From contig JBHGNT010000016.1 in the NCBI GenBank assembly GCA_043228905.1, positions 18,786,001 to 18,850,000 of the forward strand: DNA of 64,000 bases. The letters run 5' to 3'. Both the position numbers and the translations under genes were made by a program. Below, piece by piece: positions 12,501 to 22,098 of the stretch. The first letter of the stretch is position 1. Each line of letters begins with the position of its first letter. A model generated the notes under the pieces. The model saw only the letters and a program-made list of their open reading frames with translations, had not been told where the DNA came from and searched no databases. The DNA comes from Azolla caroliniana. Lineage: Eukaryota > Polypodiophyta.

Positions 12501-14360
12501 ATTCTTTTCCGCCATCTAACCACAAGCACTTGACCTTCCTCTCCGTTTCCCGTTCAACTAAGCTTTGTAAGTTCTGGAAACATTCGAAGACTTCGTTCTT
12601 CCATTCGATGAGGTAGATCCACGTGTGCCAGTTGTAGTTGTCGATGAAGTAGATGAAGTATCAACTCCCGCCAAGACTAACGTTTTGTGCCAGTCCCCAT
12701 ACATCCGAATGGATTAGGTCGAGCTTGTTACGGCTCTGGTTTCATTCGGTGGGGAATGGAAGCCGGTGTTGCTTCCCGAGTTGGCAAACTTCACAAATTT
12801 TGGCCTTCCGACCACTGAATTTCGGCAATCAGAACACAACTTGTTTCGATTGCAAGTCTTGAAGCCTTCGGTAATTAGTGTTGTGCCACTTGTGCCAGAC
12901 ATCGATGTCTGATTCAATCTTCTGTCCTTTGGCAAACATGGTGGTGCCGACGTCATTAGTGTTGAGGATGAACATCCTCCCTTCTCTACGCTCTTGCGCA
13001 ATTATTCGGCCTTCTTCCTCGATGAAGCACCTGAGGTGCGTAAACTGCACCTGCATCCCCTGGTCGACGATTTGTCCAACCGACACCAGCTTCTTTGTGA
13101 TAGTCGGAACGTGTAGTACGTTCATCAGCTTTCCCTTTTGTCCGACATGGCTTAAAGGGACTTCTCTGACATGCACAATTGGGTGAGGGGTGTCGTCTCC
13201 AGTTTCAACGATTCCCGATTGTGCCGGTTTCTCCAAAAATGAGAACCACTCTTAATGGCTCATCATGTGGTTGGACGCTCCAAAATCAACGTACCATACT
13301 TCCTCCGATTTGGAAGTAGTCTTCTTCATCGAGTTAGCCTTTTGCTTCATCACGAAGGTTGGCCCTTTACCGGTTTTCTTGGTTTTGGATCCTTCCGATC
13401 CTTCCGCGTAGTGCGAGCTTTGCCGGTTATCCCGATCGGTTTTGCCGGATCCAGATTTGTCTAAATCGGCGCGCTTCTTCTAGCACTCGCTTTCCCTGTG
13501 GCCCTTTTTGCCACAGTACCAGCATTCCGTGATGGCCGCTTTGACTCCCCCTACTTGTGGAGGGTCTGGAACTACTGTCGGCACCACCTTTGTGCCTCCG
13601 GTCCTGCTATTGTCGGCCGCCTTCATTGCATACCGACCCACCACGTCCGTGGGACCAATCGGTCTCCATGTACAACATCCGGCCGTCTGATTGAGTGGTC
13701 CTTGATCCACTCGTGTGATTTTCTTCGACCATCAGCATCGATTGCAAGTCGAAGAAAGGTGGTGGTTTTTCCCGGGTGCAGATCATTGTCCAGATTGGCC
13801 CATACCTTTGCGCTAGACCACCGAGGTAGATTTGTACCATCTCGTCTTCGTCCATCATCACATTGATGGACCCGAATGCATCGCAAATCTCATTTATCTT
13901 GGTGGTGTAGTCCGTAACCAACATGTCTCTTTGCCGAAGGTTGTTTAGCTCTTGCCGGAGCTACAACTTACGGGTTGTGGTACTCGCGGCAAAAATCTTC
14001 CTAGATTTCCCGAAGCCTCCTTTGGCATCTTTGCATCCTTGATGTAGCCGAGCATCTGATCGTGCACACAGGACGCGAGGCAGTACAATACTCAGCTCGC
14101 TCCTTGCTCCCATACCAGGGAGTCATTGTGTGCCGACTCCTGTGCTACCTCGTTCGTTCCTTCCACGAAGCTCCAATATCCATGCCCTAGTAGGTACTGG
14201 TGCATCTTGTATGACCAGGACGCGTAGTTGCTCCGGTTGAGCTTCTCTGTTGGAAGTGAACTCGTCATTCCTCTGTCCATATCTTCTCTATATCTATTGT
14301 TACTAGGTTCTAGGGTTCGTCTATGAAAGCAAGTGTCGGCTGTAGAGTTTCTCAACCCTT
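9525..14360 (-). pseudogene. Copia gag-pol remnant (A2), frameshifted
   Basis: Recognisable minus-strand parts: gag 14355-13610 (LGHGYWSFVEGTNE), CCHC knuckle near 13510 (CWYCGKKGHRESEC), protease/GAG-pre-integrase 13300-12830, integrase 12720-12110 (EQNGVAERKN), linker 12056-11640, RT 11628-10880 (LLYVDDLVITG near 11040) and RNase H 10530-10150, followed by a shortened version of the charged tail seen in A1 (to about 9850). Reading frames change several times, and RT/RNase H pieces such as the residues around STEAEY are deleted. It shares with A1 a TGA just after the GKQHR zinc motif (plus-strand ttcattcggtgggg). Confidence 0.88.
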
Positions 14361-14374
14361 GCGATCTAATACTA

Positions 14375-14480
14375 TGTAGATGTTAACGTGTGGAAGCGTT
14401 AGACAGAACCGGCTCAGTCAGATAGCAACAGAGAATAAGATGAAGGTTTAATGAAGAAGCTTAATACATAGAGAATACGC

Positions 14481-14524
<44 letters not shown>

Positions 14525-14809
14525 AGAACATAAACTCTATTCAAAATAACACTCTGAAAACTCTGTATATACAACGTGCTAAACAACACTATTTATACAA
14601 GTCCATAAAGGACTGACAGGTACTTCAATATTCCTACGTGCGACTGACACTAACTATGAGACAATGATTACCTAGTAGTCTAGGCTACTACCAAGCTTCC
14701 GGTTCCCGCTCGAATCCGGCTCTCCAATCCGTCTCCCTAATCCGGCCAGTTGTTTCTGGATACCATCCGGCTCATCCTTCCAGATCCGATTAAGCTTGCT
14801 CACTCAACA
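14375..14809 (-). repeat. 5' LTR of A2
   Basis: 435 bp, TGTAGATG...CTCAACA, next to a decayed primer-binding site. Matches 9042-9524 along its length. Confidence 0.9.
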
Positions 14810-15236
14810 CCCTAAATAGGGAAAAACCACGGGAGCCCACAAACTCCAATTTATCACTATATGAGAAAGGTACAATCATAGACTCGAAGGCAACGACCTC
14901 AAGCTGTGTATCTTCGCCAAGCGGCGGTTACAATAGAGTATCGCTCTGTGTCTCACACACTCTCTCTCTTTGTCGCTCTCTATACAATATGGTCTCAACA
15001 ACAATTGACAACAACTCTCTCTAAATGATTGCCCTAAGTCATATTTTACTTATATGACTTTTAGGGTATTTCCAAATATAGCATCAGTGGGCTTACTCTA
15101 ACATATTTACAAATATGTCCCATCTTCCGTTTCTCACCGGGTCCATCCGATCCAGTTTCTAGATCTGGTTCCTTCATCCGACTTGTCCAATCCGGCTCCT
15201 CTGGTTCTCATCTAGATCCCATCCGAATTCCCAACA
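14810..15236 (-). repeat. 5' LTR of C1, second part
   Basis: Continues the C1 LTR (ccctaaatagggaaaaacca..., compare 7650-7680 in the solo C LTR) and ends CCCAACA at 15236, matching the TGTTGGG start of this LTR family on the minus strand. Confidence 0.82.
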
Positions 15237-15502
15237 CAAAAGGGGTAAAAATGTTTCAACCCCTCTACTCGGAAGGTTCATGTGAGTCGAGATGTATTCT
15301 TTGACGAATCGGCATCATGGTACAAACCTGAGCCGACTCCTCCCGAACCATCTACGAACGACCTTGACAACATAGAAAATGATAATCAACTAAGGTCAAT
15401 AGATTCTGGGGAGAGTCCAATCTCAACCAGATTGAGCGGACCACAAGAGCCTCCAAGCAGCCAAAGCACATCTCGGTCATTATCATCCTTTTTGCGCAAT
15501 CC
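15237..15502 (+). pseudogene. Copia D fragment, integrase-RT linker
   Basis: Plus-strand reading gives the end of the integrase core-like region, VSRDVFFDESASWYK at about 15282, followed by an acidic Ser/Pro linker (to SLSSFLRNP). It matches the equivalent part of A1 (VSRDVEFDELASWYS). It stops where transposon copy 1 begins, and the family resumes in the RT at 22099. About 200 residues of RT 5' sequence are missing between them. Confidence 0.75.
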
Positions 15503-16850
15503 TTCATATTTTCGAAGACCATCGGACTTAACATTATCATCTACCACAATGCCGACTTCATGCAAGCATTGACGTCATAGGCCTGGATGTAGCTTCACAC
15601 CAAACTTTTGTTTGACATCCAAATACTCGTGGTGGAAGAACCTTATACGCTCAATCGATGACATTTTCTGCCTATAGTCATTATCGTTATTGTGGTTCCA
15701 TGCCAACAGCTTTGCCTCTTCAGTTGTGAGACCCACGTAAATTTTGCACTCGGCATACTTCAAGAAGAAAGTCGTTGGATGTTCTCTCACAAGTTGCCGA
15801 CGTGCCTCCTTTGAATGCGATCCACCAATGACAAAGTAATTATATTGATCATGCTTTCTTATATCAAAATCTTCAATGGTTTCACATTCTTCAGGATCCA
15901 CCATAACAATAAAAGGCACAACGGTAGCATGAGGATTAATTTTCATTTTTTTCTTGAGATTTTGAACATGCATTCGGTGTGGCTCTCTAATCTCAAGTGG
16001 TATTCGTCTTGTTTTTTCATCAATAGGGGGCTGATGGATGTGTGTTATAGGCAAATTAAACACTTGCCCTTTCCTGACCAGTTTACACTGCATTAACTCT
16101 CTCCGTATCTTATTCTGCTCGGATGACAACACACCCGATGCCAACTCAGGTCCTGGCATCCCCTTAGTGTCCTCATCTTCGTTTTCACTTGATGAGTTGG
16201 AGTTCAACATTTTGGTGGTCTTGATTGTACTTTAGATGCCCTTTTTGTTGCCTTCACTAGGGAGGGCAATGGCTCCCTTCGAGTTACATGGCCTTGTATA
16301 TAAGGCCTCAAGGTAACAATAAGGTTTTGTGAGCTTTCTAGATCTTCTTTGAAAGCTTCTGGCCCACAAGATTCCTTTACTAGAAGATCTTCAAAAAGGA
16401 ACACTTTACGTACCCCCTTAGAGCACTCTATCATTACAAGTATGTTGACCGAATCTGCATCTTCGTAGTCAAATCGTAGAATACGGCCATACATAAATGG
16501 GGTTTCATTTTCAAGCTTGCCCTCGCCCTTCTTCTTTGTTGTATACAATACGACTTTTTTCTTGGAGTCGACGTATTGCATACACCATTCCTTGTCCGTT
16601 AGATCACGGTCAGGAAGGTCTTCACCACCAGTAGCTGCTAATAGTTTCTTTTGGCTAACCTCAATGGGTGGTTGAGATTTTGTCTCCTCGTTGAAGAGAA
16701 GCTTTTTTCCTCTCTTCACGTTCTCGAGAGCTATTAGGGTCTGTGTTTCAACAGGAGAACCATGTATGCGGAGCTTTATCTTCTTCACAGGTTGGTCCGA
16801 GAAGTTCTCAAACGACTTATTTAAGAAAGGACATGCGAAAACATAAGTTA
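15503..16850 (-). pseudogene. ParB-like/methyltransferase gene, N-terminal part (copy 1)
   Basis: Minus strand. The first reading (16788-16204, open somewhat further upstream) holds a Lys-rich N-terminal region and a compact domain around FMYGRILRFDYEDAD. After a 14-base deletion near 16215 (frameshift relative to copy 2) the frame continues at 16210-15575: acidic linker, then a ParB-N-like domain, with FNLPITHIH, NPHATVVPFIVMVDPEE, the box NYFVIGGSHSKEARRQL and VGLTTEEAKLLAW followed by an N-D-rich helix. Homology stops at 15503, so the methyltransferase half present in copy 2 is missing. Sequence 16789-16850 stays open upstream of the first Met and probably belongs to the same exon. The acceptor that joins it to the proposed leader exon was not found. 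Confidence 0.75.
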
Positions 16851-17339
16851 GGTGGTCACGTAGATTAAGGTTGTATATTAAAATACAAATAATTAGATGA
16901 AGACATAAACTAGCAGGCGATTTGTGGTAAACTATAAATATTAATCATGCATTGAGTGAACGTGGTAGTCCTTTATTCAGAAATCCATTCTAGTAAGGGC
17001 GATTCAACTTAGAAAATATATATCTTAATAAGTATACAAGGTTATATATTGTCTTGAAGGGTAGGTATGGCTTATATTGATTCCATATCCATATTTTAGA
17101 GAATTTGCATATGATAGACTTGAATTTGGTATCGTAAAGGTAATTTGTAGGTTATTTTCTACTATTTTAAGTTATACTAGGTCATAAAACCTCCATAATT
17201 AAGGGCCCTATTTGTTACAAAATAAGGCAATTCACCCTAAAAAAAGACTGATTTTGACAGAAAGTTTGATATCTTTTCACACAATACTAAATTGTTGCCC
17301 CAAAGACAGAATATTCCTCTTTAAAGTTCTTGTTTTATA
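16851..17339. other. AT-rich non-coding stretch of the transposon
   Basis: Conserved between copies (compare 52905-53390), with no coding frame. Probably part of the first intron of the leftward gene. Confidence 0.5.
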
Positions 17340-17905
17340 TAGGAACTCGATACGTCGTATCGTGTTCCTGTATATAGTTCGTGTCTATACATGAAATCGA
17401 TGCACGGTATCAAGTTCGTGTATCAAACACATACTTTACATAAGAACTAGATACGGTGTATCGAGTTCCTGTATAAAACAAGAACTTTATACAGGAACTC
17501 GATACGTTGTATCGAGTCCATGTATAAAACACAAACATAATACAAGAGCTCGATACGTTGTATCGAGTTCCTCTGTAAAAGAGTTACATAACACAGGAAC
17601 TCGATACGCCGTATCGAGTTCCTGTTTAAAACACACATTATATACAGGAAAATACAAACTGTGTACAGGAACTCGATGCGGTGTATCGAGTTCTTGTTTA
17701 AAACGCAAACATAATACAGGAACTCGATATGGCGTATCGAGTTCCTATTTAAAATGCAAACATAATACAGGAACTCAATACGACGTATCGAGTTCCTGTA
17801 TAAAACCTAAACTTCACACAAGAACTCGATACGTCGTATCGAGTTCCTGTATAAAGTTTGTGTTTTATACAGGAACTCGATACGGTGTATCAAGTTCTTG
17901 AGTGA
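17340..17905. repeat. Array of 11 palindromic repeats (copy 1)
   Basis: About 11 units of a 29-bp palindrome, arm AGGAACTCGATACG, one variable central base, then the reverse complement of the arm. Period is about 57 bp with AT-rich spacers (ataaaacacaaac.ttatac). Several units are perfect (e.g. near 17592, centre C; near 17820, centre T); others have single C-to-T or G-to-A changes. Each unit holds two TCGA sites and four CpGs. Homologous to 53390-54260. Confidence 0.93.
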
Positions 17906-17947
17906 CGAATCATATTTACAAAAATGTCCACAGTGTCAGAGGCCTAC

Positions 17948-17982
17948 CTCGAGTCCTAGCGCTCGATTCTCTTTGAAGACAT
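17948..17982 (-). other. Possible leader exon of the leftward gene (copy 1)
   Basis: Minus strand: ATG at 17982, then MSSKRIER-stop-DS, followed by a donor-like GTAGGC. In copy 2 the stop codon is CAG, so the frame is open there. It lies downstream of a TATA box at 18086-18098. If real, the palindrome array is inside the first intron. The matching acceptor is not identified. Confidence 0.4.
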
Positions 17983-18085
17983 GGTTGATCTTGTCGAAGT
18001 GGAGGCGGAGATCGCGCTTTCGTGCTTCGTGCTTCGTGCTCTGTGTGCTCTTGTGTTTCGCGTGACTGAAATATGACGAGGTCTT

Positions 18086-18098
18086 CCTATTTATAGGG
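18086..18098 (-). promoter_or_regulatory. TATA box of the leftward transposon gene (copy 1)
   Basis: Minus strand CCCTATAAATAGG, a near-ideal plant TATA box about 105 bp upstream of the proposed ATG, and conserved at 54441-54453 in copy 2. Confidence 0.5.
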
Positions 18099-18663
18099 AT
18101 TGACCACAGTGGTTAAAGTAACCACAGTCACTTTAACCAGGGTTGGCAAGCTTGAGGTTAGTTAGTTAGTAACCACAGTCACTTTAACCAGAGTTACTTA
18201 TGATTGCATCAATGATTACAAAGTCAAACGAACATATTGATGAATATTTTATAGTCAAAATAACTCACAATGACTTTGAAGGTCATGAAGGAAACAATGA
18301 TAGAGGTTCATGAATGAACCAATGATTGATTACTAAAAGCAATATTTTTATGACTCTTAATTGCTTTGTATTAAAGATGTGGGCATGAATGAACTAATGA
18401 TTGAAAAGTCCTATATTTAAAATGGTGGGCATGAATGAACCAATGACTGAGAAGTTCTATATTAAATATGGGTGCCATTAATTAAGCAATGATTTTAACT
18501 TTAATCCAACATATATATGGCTTGGTAATGATTGTAATTATATTATAATTGATTTAACTTCATACAGACTAGTTTAAGTAATTATTAATATGTTGAATAC
18601 ATTTATTATATTAAAAATAATATTTTTTATGTATTGTATTAATATAATATTAAATAATATAGA

Positions 18664-18755
18664 CATTATATTAAGGGAGCTTCTGTTTTGAGAGGAATTT
18701 ATGTTTTGAGAGGAGTTTATGTTTAGAGAGGAGTATATGTTTAGAGAGGAGCTTA
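18664..18755 (+). repeat. Short tandem repeats upstream of the transposase
   Basis: Three to four copies of a unit like 'gagaggagtttatgttta', 60-150 bp before the transposase ATG. Also present at 55025-55090. Function unknown. Confidence 0.6.
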
Positions 18756-18814
18756 TCAGTTTTTTGCCTTAACCTAAGCACATAACTTAAAGAGCTTTGT
18801 GTGGACCTTAAGCC

Positions 18815-21730
18815 ATGAGTGAAGATTCAACGTTCTCAATTGAAGAATATTGTTTGTCATCAGACTCTTCGTTTTCTACCGAAGAGTATTGTTTGTCAAC
18901 AGACTCACCATTTTCTATTGAAGAATATTGTCTGTCGACAAACTCACCATATTCTATCGAAGAGTATTGTCTGAGCTCATCTTCATCTACAACGAATGTG
19001 AATAATGACACATGTGAAGAGTTCTCTATTGAAGAATATGATATTAATAAAGATACGGAGAATGAAGGTAGTGCCAATGAAACATCGAATATCATGGGCG
19101 ATGGTCACAACAAAGAATTGGATAGTAACAAGGTTACACCAACTTCTATGCAGGAAGAGAAATTTGGAAGCCCTATGCATATTAGAAGAATCCCACGAAG
19201 AATTCGTCTGGCTAGATTTAACTTGGTGACATCAAATAAACAGATTGGATTTGATGTAAAAAAAATATGTTGTGCCCATGGTTGTATGTCTATGATTGGA
19301 AAATCAAAGTTGCGAGAATTAAGGCGATACTATTTTTCGATGACTGGTGATGAGCAAGACACTTACCTCGGGTCACATATGCAACTAGTGTCTGACAAAT
19401 GTACGGGGATCAAAGTATCATTCGAGTATTATATCTTCCATGCGCAACAGATATGCAGAGTTGCATTCAAAATTGCATTATGTGTTAGTAACATGCGGCT
19501 ACATAGAGTACAACAACGTCTACTTAGCGGGGATCAAATGCTCAATTGTAAAGAGGTTCCAAGTATGAAAAGTGCAATTGGAAGACATGTTATTGGTTGG
19601 ATGAAAAGTTACTTTCAGTTAAATTGTGAAGTAATGCCCACTACAGGTAGGATGCACCTCTCTAATAATTACACACGTCGAGAAGTTTATGATGTCTATC
19701 GATCTAATATGGTGGGCTCACGTAATAAGTCTGTCACATATAGCCAATTCACAAGATTATGGAGAGCTTGGTTTTCAAATGTTATCATTCCACGTAAAGT
19801 ACGCATGGGGTATTGCTCCATTTGTGCAAATCTTAAAAGTTTGGCTAAAGGTGCAAAGACATCAATGGAAAAGGATATGAGTAAGAAGTTACTACAAGAG
19901 CATCGTGAGGCACAATCGTTAGAACGAAAGAAGGAGATGCATCATAGAGAGAAGTGTTTGAAGAGGCCCGAACAATACATGTGCTTAATGATAGATGGCA
20001 TGGACCAAAAGAAGACGTGCTTGCTGCATATGCGGAGGCTCCCCAAAGACGTCAATGATGAGTGCCTTGTTCAAATGCACTTGGTGGGATGCTTGGCTTA
20101 TAATAGGTCTGTTGTACCTCACGTCTTCATTACATAACCCAATGTTCACAATGACCCTAACCTAACAATTACAATGATTCACCGAGTTTTGATGTCTTGG
20201 GGCCAACCTTTCCCCCCTATTCTATACATACAATTGGACAATACTGCTAGAGAGAACAAAAATTCAACTGTGTTTGGCTATCTAAGCATGTTGGTCAACC
20301 AAGGATTGTTTAGAAAAGTGAAAGTCAATTTTCTTTTGGTTGGCCACACACATGATCATATAAATCAGATGTTTAGCACATTCTCCAGACAGTTGTCTCG
20401 ACATGATGCTTTCACATTACCTAAACTATTTGATGTCATTTGTGATGCATATACACCACGCCCAAAAGTGTTACACTTGAAGGAGGTATATGACTTTAAG
20501 AGATATATATCAGATGGGGGTGTTGGGAATGTTAAAGTGCTTGCCCAATTAAACAATATAAGCTTCAATCACATTTTTATGATAAAGAAAAATGAAATAA
20601 GTGGTTCTACACTTTTGTATGCTAAACAATATTCATCTTTTACAACATGAGAACCTAAAGGTGGTTGCCAGTTATTACTTTGTATGCCAAGTACAATTGT
20701 CCATGGAGCTAAGCAAATGCCAATTGAGAGTGGTTCTACACTTTTGTATGCTAAACAATATTCATCTTCTACAACATGGGAACCTAAAGGTGGTTGCCAG
20801 TTATTACTTTGTATGCCAAGTACAATTGTCCATGGACCTAAGCAAATGCCAATTGAGAAGAAAGGATAGTTGTAGAGTGACTTGGTATCGGAACAAAAAC
20901 GGTTATGGCTCCAAGCCTTAGAAGAAAAAAGAAAGCATATTGAGGCCGCCAAGAAATATGCCGCACAACAAGACATGTCATGGTGGGATGTATTTTATAG
21001 TGATCAAAAAGGAATTATAGACAATTGTGTATTTGGTGATAATTAGAATTTGGAAACGCCATTCACATGGTCGCTGCAACATGATCGTGTAAATAGAACT
21101 CCGGAGCAACCAACAAGTGTGATTAATGACAGTTTGGTCCATCGACAACAAAGAGACATTTATGTGGGACAAAGGATGACCAAAGTAGTCGAAGTTAGAT
21201 GGCAAGGCAATTTGCAAGAGCTCACGGCGGGGATGTTGATTGCAACGCCGGCTGATGAGAACTCACATGGCCACCAATTTTGGGTTGGTAAAATTCTAGA
21301 AGTGCTAATGCATGAAATAGAAAACATGATCAAGTCTATAAACGTTCATTGGTACAACTCTAGAAGTGCAAATGCTTTTATAGGTAAGTATACATTAGAG
21401 ATGATTGAATGCACAACAAGAAGGGGAGGTAGGAAGAGGAAGCGAAACATTCGTAACACCTCGACCCTTGATATCTCTGATGTGGATATCATCATGTACG
21501 ACTTCACACTTACAAAAGCCGGACCATTAAGGAAGTCAACAATAGATATAATAAAAGAAAAATTACCAGGTCTACAAGGTGGCTCCAGTCAAAGGCAAAC
21601 GAGATCTGTTACATATAATCTAGAGTCAAACCATTTGGTTTATGACGAAGATAATGCACAGATTGGTACATCCAAGGATGACGAGGAGGAATCATCATTG
21701 TATATTAGTTATAATAGTGATTCTCCGTAA
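18815..21730 (+). pseudogene. DDE-type (DUF7869-like) transposase, 972-codon frame with stops (copy 1)
   Basis: One intronless plus-strand frame from ATG 18815 to TAA 21728-21730. Parts: residues about 6-60, four to five Ser/Glu-rich repeats (FSIEEYCLS type); a domain with LRELRRYYFSM and an ICRVAFKIALCVS helix; RMGYCSIC (possible metal site); then an RNase H-like core with D394 (LMIDGMDQ), D475 (YIQLDN.ARENKN) and VGHTHDHINQMFS (D514, with N where relatives usually have a second D). The C-terminal domain (about 795-870: LTAGMLIATP, FWVGKILEV, VHWYN) looks like a small beta-barrel reader module. Five stops break it: TAA 20135, TGA 20648, TAG 20867, TAG 20873, TAG 21044. Where copy 2 or the internal duplicate can be compared, most trace to CAA/CAG or TGG by C-to-T or G-to-A. 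A 129-bp in-frame duplication lies at 20601-20858. The DUF7869 assignment is from remembered motif pattern, not a search. Confidence 0.8.
20601..20858 (+). repeat. 129-bp in-frame tandem duplication in the transposase
   Basis: Units 20601-20729 and 20730-20858, 43 codons each, differing at few bases. One difference is TGA (unit 1) against TGG (unit 2), which shows that stop arose after the duplication. Copy 2 has less than one full unit here. Confidence 0.92.
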
Positions 21731-22062
21731 AGGAATGATCATGAATGTATTTTTGGCTATTAAGTGTAACTACATTCCGCTTGTAACAAATTGAGTAATA
21801 TAAAAGCATGTGTTTTGAATTCTTATGATTTCTAAAAAATCATTTCTTATAAAATAACATTGGTTGTAAAGTTTGTGATATAAATTGAGAATGTAACTTT
21901 TTGAAATTCCTCTTTTTTTAGTTACTTCTAAATCACGAAAATAATGGATTTTTAACCTTTTTCATAGTATGTTTGAACATGTATGATACTGGTATCAATG
22001 TGTTTTGTAAAATCATTGAAAAAGCCCTAAAATCAACCAAAATTTTTCTTATCCTTCTATTT

Positions 22063-22098
22063 ATGCGTGATCCTTGCACTTGTGAACGCGAACGTGTT
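22063..22098 (+). repeat. Right terminal inverted repeat (copy 1)
   Basis: 36 bp ending CGCGAACGTGTT, one change from the right end of copy 2 and the reverse complement of the copy 2 left end (48787-48822). The next bases, AACA (22099-22102), would be the target duplication; its partner is deleted. Confidence 0.85.

Larger units (their letters stand above)
9042..14809 (-). mobile_element. Copia retrotransposon A2, complete with both LTRs
   Basis: Same family as A1. LTRs are 9042-9524 (3') and 14375-14809 (5'). A polypurine tract (plus-strand ctccccctcaagc) follows the first at 9525-9537, and a decayed primer-binding site lies at about 14363-14374. It splits the C1 5' LTR: the flanks read ...ACCCT (9037-9041) and CCCTA (14810-14814), a duplication of ACCCT with one A lost or shared with the LTR end. 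The two LTRs differ at many positions, so the insertion is not recent. Confidence 0.93.
5564..15236 (-). mobile_element. Copia element C1 (minus strand), host of four later insertions
   Basis: C1 sequence is at 5564-5948, 6562-7521 and 8163-8891 (pol and gag), and in a split 5' LTR at 8892-9041 plus 14810-15236. It is interrupted by a solo LTR (5949-6561), a solo C-type LTR (7522-8162) and copia A2 (9042-14809), and cut at its left by A1. Its RT half and 3' LTR must lie left of the window. The primer-binding site is 8877-8888. Proteins are close to C2 at 61.2-64 kb. At its right it abuts copia D (15237), into which it was inserted. Confidence 0.85.
15503..22098. mobile_element. DNA transposon, copy 1 (left end deleted)
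   Basis: Collinear with copy 2 (48787-57542) from an internal point of its methyltransferase gene (copy 2 about 51759) to the right terminus. Both copies end at ...CGAACGTGTT (22098 and 57542) and diverge within a base or two. The left third, including the methyltransferase domain and left repeat, is absent together with part of the host copia D, which fits one deletion across the left junction. Contents: ParB-like gene fragment (leftward), palindrome array, transposase (rightward), right terminal repeat. Confidence 0.88.

Noticed and set aside
17447-17708. Small proteins of repeated NSIRRIEFL-type units in the arrays (also 53815-54432)
   Set aside because: These frames are only the translation of the palindromic repeats and exist on both strands.
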